Both the position numbers and the translations under genes were made by a program. 64,000 bases of DNA, taken from Rhodococcus rhodochrous (GTDB lineage: Bacteria > Actinomycetota > Actinomycetes > Mycobacteriales > Mycobacteriaceae). This document shows positions 61,880-64,000 of this stretch, piece by piece (within the stretch, counting starts at the first letter, position 1; every line of letters starts with the position of its first letter). Under the pieces are notes generated by a model, which made no database searches, had not been told where the DNA came from, and was given only the letters and a program-made list of their open reading frames with translations. Location of the stretch: positions 4,207,444-4,271,443 of the forward strand of contig NZ_LT906450.1 of NCBI RefSeq assembly GCF_900187265.1, read 5' to 3'.

Positions 61880-63345
61880 GATAGTGCCCCGTGGAGTGGT
61901 GGACTTCGGATCGGCTCTGCAGTAGACGTAGTGATCAACGAGTCGTGCTGGATACTATGCTGTTTCGCTCGAGCCGGTCAACGACAACGCCGGTTCGGTA
62001 GCGTGCTGTTTGGCGGCGATCACCGCCCGGAGCTCGTCCATGCTCACATCCGAGACATACCGGCGGGTGACCTGCCACTCGTCGTGCTGCTCGATGACCA
62101 CCGCGGTCGCCAACCGGAGGAATGCCGCCGGGTTCGGAAAAATGTCCACGACGTCGGCTCGACGCTTGATTTCCTTGTTCAACCGCTCAATGGGATTGTT
62201 GGACCACACCTTTTGCCAATGAGCCTTGGGGAACGCGGTGAACGCCAGCACATCGTGTTTGGCGGCTTCCATCAACGCCGCGACCTTCGGAAACGACCCG
62301 GAGAAGGTGTCGGTGACCTGATCCCACTGCTCCGCGACGGCGTCCGGGTCGGTGTGCGCGAAGATCGTCTTGACCGCCGCCATCACCGGCGGCACATGCT
62401 TGGCCGCCACCGCCGCCCGAATGTTGCGCATGAAATGCACCCGGCACCGCTGCCACGAAGAACCCGCGAACTGCTGCATCACAGCAGCTTTGAGGCCACT
62501 GTGTGCATCGGAGATCACCAGATGCACCCCCGACAGACCACGGGCCTTGAGGCTGGTGAGGAACTCGCGCCAGAACTCGTAGGATTCGCTGTCCCCGACG
62601 GCGGTTCCGAGTACCTCGCGGGTGCCGTCGATCGAGACTCCGGTGGCCACCACCAACGCCTGGGACACCACGTGCGCACCGACCCGGACCTTGCAGAAGG
62701 TGGCGTCGAGAAACACGTACGGAAAGCTCGTGTGCGTCAGCGTGCGCTCGCGGAACCGGGCGATCTCGGTGTCCAGACCAGCGCAGATCCGCGACACCTC
62801 CGACTTCGAGATCCCGGATCCGACACCCAACGCGCCGACCAGGTCGTCGACGCTGCGGGTCGACACGCCGTGCACGTAGGCTTCCATGACCACTGCGTAC
62901 AGGGCCTTGTCGATGCGGCGGCGTCGCTCCAGCAAGGAGGGGAAGAACGATCCTGACCGCAGTTCGGGGATCTTGACCTCGACATCGCCGCTGGTGGTGG
63001 CCACGGTCTTCGTTCGATGTCCGTTGCGGTGCGTTATCCGGGTGTCGGTGCGTTCGTAGCGGCCGGCGCCGAGCTTGTCGGTGGCCTCGGCTTCGATCAG
63101 AGCCTGCAGGCCGGTACGGATCAGTTCGGCGAACACGCTGGCGCTGTCGGCGCCCTCGAGCGCGTGGAGCTGGGTGAGCAGTGCAGAATGATCGTGGGTC
63201 ATCGCGTAGCTGCTTTCTGTGAGTCACTGTGAGAGGTAACTCGTTGATCACTACGCGATGGCCCACCCTCGGCGAGGGAGCGACACGCCGCGGACCTGGC
63301 CGGATGCGCTCAGCCGATTCCCACCACTCCCCGGGACTTACCCGG
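61880..63345 (-). mobile_element. IS256-family insertion sequence, copy 2
   Basis: Same 1466-bp segment as 45410-46875 in the same orientation, matching wherever compared. The left flank CGGAGGAT (61875-61882) and right flank CGTAGGAT (63346-63353) match at seven of eight positions if the left boundary is moved two bases inwards, a possible imperfect target duplication. With copy 1 it brackets 46876-61879. Confidence 0.9.
61955..63202 (-). CDS. IS256-family (Mutator-type) transposase, copy 2
   Basis: 415 residues, identical to the product of 45485-46732, with the same DDE motifs (YVFLDATFCKV, LVISDAHSGLK, NNPIERLNKEIKRR). It is intact. Identical coding sequence in two copies 16.5 kb apart points to recent transposition or gene conversion and provides a substrate for homologous recombination that could delete the 15 kb between them. 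Confidence 0.95.
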   Translation of the reverse strand: MTHDHSALLTQLHALEGADSASVFAELIRTGLQALIEAEATDKLGAGRYERTDTRITHRNGHRTKTVATTSGDVEVKIPELRSGSFFPSLLERRRRIDKALYAVVMEAYVHGVSTRSVDDLVGALGVGSGISKSEVSRICAGLDTEIARFRERTLTHTSFPYVFLDATFCKVRVGAHVVSQALVVATGVSIDGTREVLGTAVGDSESYEFWREFLTSLKARGLSGVHLVISDAHSGLKAAVMQQFAGSSWQRCRVHFMRNIRAAVAAKHVPPVMAAVKTIFAHTDPDAVAEQWDQVTDTFSGSFPKVAALMEAAKHDVLAFTAFPKAHWQKVWSNNPIERLNKEIKRRADVVDIFPNPAAFLRLATAVVIEQHDEWQVTRRYVSDVSMDELRAVIAAKQHATEPALSLTGSSETA

Positions 63346-63395
63346 CGTAGGATCGGAAAAAGAAATACGGAACCGTTGAGCAGGGGGAAGCCGAC

Positions 63396-64000
63396 GTGGA
63401 GGTGTCGAGATTTTTCCTTACTGTCGCGGTCGCCTGTTCTCGGAATTGTCCGATGCCCCACGTCTGGTGATCCTTCGCGGCCACCGTTTCTCGGGGAAGA
63501 CGACACTTCTGCGGACATGGCTCATGACCGATCCCGAACCTTGTCGCGTCATTGCGTACGTCGGTCCGTCCACTGCGGATTCTGCCGCCGACCGTTATTG
63601 GACCCGGATATTCGATTCCGTACGCCGTTGCATCGACATCGACGCCTCGCGCACGAGCCGGGGATTCGCCGCCCTCCGAACTGCCCTCTCGACCGCGGAC
63701 ACACCCGTCACCCTCGTCCTCGACGGCACGCGACTCGATGAGGACGTCGCCGAGGGCATCGGCACCCTGCTCGCCGACGAACCGACCCTGCGCATCGTCG
63801 TCGCGACCCGCACCACGAGTTCCGCCGGTGCGGGCATGCCCTCCGACACGAGGATCCTCACCTCCGCCGACCTCGCCTTCACCGTCGACGAAACAACCGC
63901 ATATCTGCGTGATGCCGGTGTTCCGCAGGAGCGGTGGGTCGTGGAGCGGATCGTTCACCGCACCGGAGGGCTACCGGCCGTGATCGGCCGTCTCCCCACA
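63396..64000 (+). CDS. MalT/LuxR-type ATPase regulator, N-terminal part, start apparently frameshifted
   Basis: From 63446 to the window end one frame reads LSDAPRLVILRGHRFSGKTT (Walker A GHRFSGKTT), TWLMTDPEPCRVIAYVGPST, DTPVTLVLDGTRLDEDV (Walker B), LRIVVATRTTSS and VVERIVHRTGGLPAVIGRLP, the order of STAND/MalT ATPases that usually end in a LuxR helix-turn-helix. The best start, GTG 63396 with GGGGGA seven bases upstream, opens EVSRFF in a different frame; adding one T to the run at 63411-63415 joins it as EVSRFFPYCRGRLFSELSDA. The right end is cut by the window. The IS copy ends only 50 bases upstream. Confidence 0.65.

Noticed and set aside
1-64000. CRISPR arrays and rRNA genes.
   Set aside because: No regularly spaced repeats and no rRNA-like stretches were seen on reading the window.

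Overview
The window is high-GC DNA with frequent GTG starts, many 1-8 base start/stop overlaps and mycobacterial-type gene sets (PrpR/ScfR regulator, WhiB, CobIJ fusion, CobN with a ChlI/ChlD-type partner). It fits an actinomycete of the Mycobacteriales, most likely Rhodococcus or a close relative; the genus is inferred from gene content only.

The first 45 kb is dominated by vitamin B12. Five cobalamin riboswitches are visible. They lie ahead of metE (+, about 175-395), two separate BtuFCD-type ABC importers (-, 19141-19318 and 23331-23464), cobN-cobF (-, 31637-31807) and the chelatase-cobO-cobBC-cobD operon (+, 39258-39440). Corrin-ring genes present are cobG, cobH, cobIJ, cobF, cobL and cobM, with cobN plus a fused AAA/VWA chelatase subunit for cobalt insertion, then cobO, a cobB-cobC fusion and cobD. 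cobK and the genes for cobyric acid synthesis and lower-ligand assembly are not in the window. Each B12 importer has an FhuF-like [2Fe-2S] protein gene beside it.

Between metE and the B12 importers lie two metabolic blocks. One is a CoA-thioester cluster: two CitE-like lyases, a CaiB-type CoA transferase, an NtaA/DszA-type flavin monooxygenase and a GntR regulator. The other is the methylcitrate cycle (prpD-prpB-prpC), divergent from a PrpR-type Fe-S regulator that overlaps a whiB gene. Between importer 2 and the cob genes are two short-chain dehydrogenases, a membrane protein, a tiny hydrophilic protein and a methyltransferase. A TetR/MFS efflux pair with a striking double operator sits inside the cob region.

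From 45.4 to 63.3 kb the sequence is accessory. Two apparently identical 1466-bp IS256-family copies in the same orientation bracket 15 kb. Inside are a truncated AbiGi-like phage-defence gene, a type VII-secreted polymorphic toxin operon (EspC-like partner, WXG/Tox-REase-5 toxin, Imm52-like immunity protein), small unknown genes, and a tRNA-Gly-like sequence lacking its D-arm that looks like an island boundary. Further on are an alcohol dehydrogenase, a 3.1-kb IS481-type element carrying its own TetR-ABC exporter cargo with a perfect ACTAGT target duplication, a glutamate decarboxylase with a frameshifted APC antiporter, cyanase, an FNT channel and a lysyl-phosphatidylglycerol-synthase-like protein. 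The window ends in the N-terminal part of a MalT/LuxR-type ATPase regulator whose start looks frameshifted.

Functionally, the B12 genes form one cobalamin-responsive regulon: synthesis, uptake and the B12-independent methionine synthase are each preceded by the same class of RNA switch, while the propionate (methylcitrate) route next to them is an alternative to a B12-dependent methylmalonyl-CoA route.
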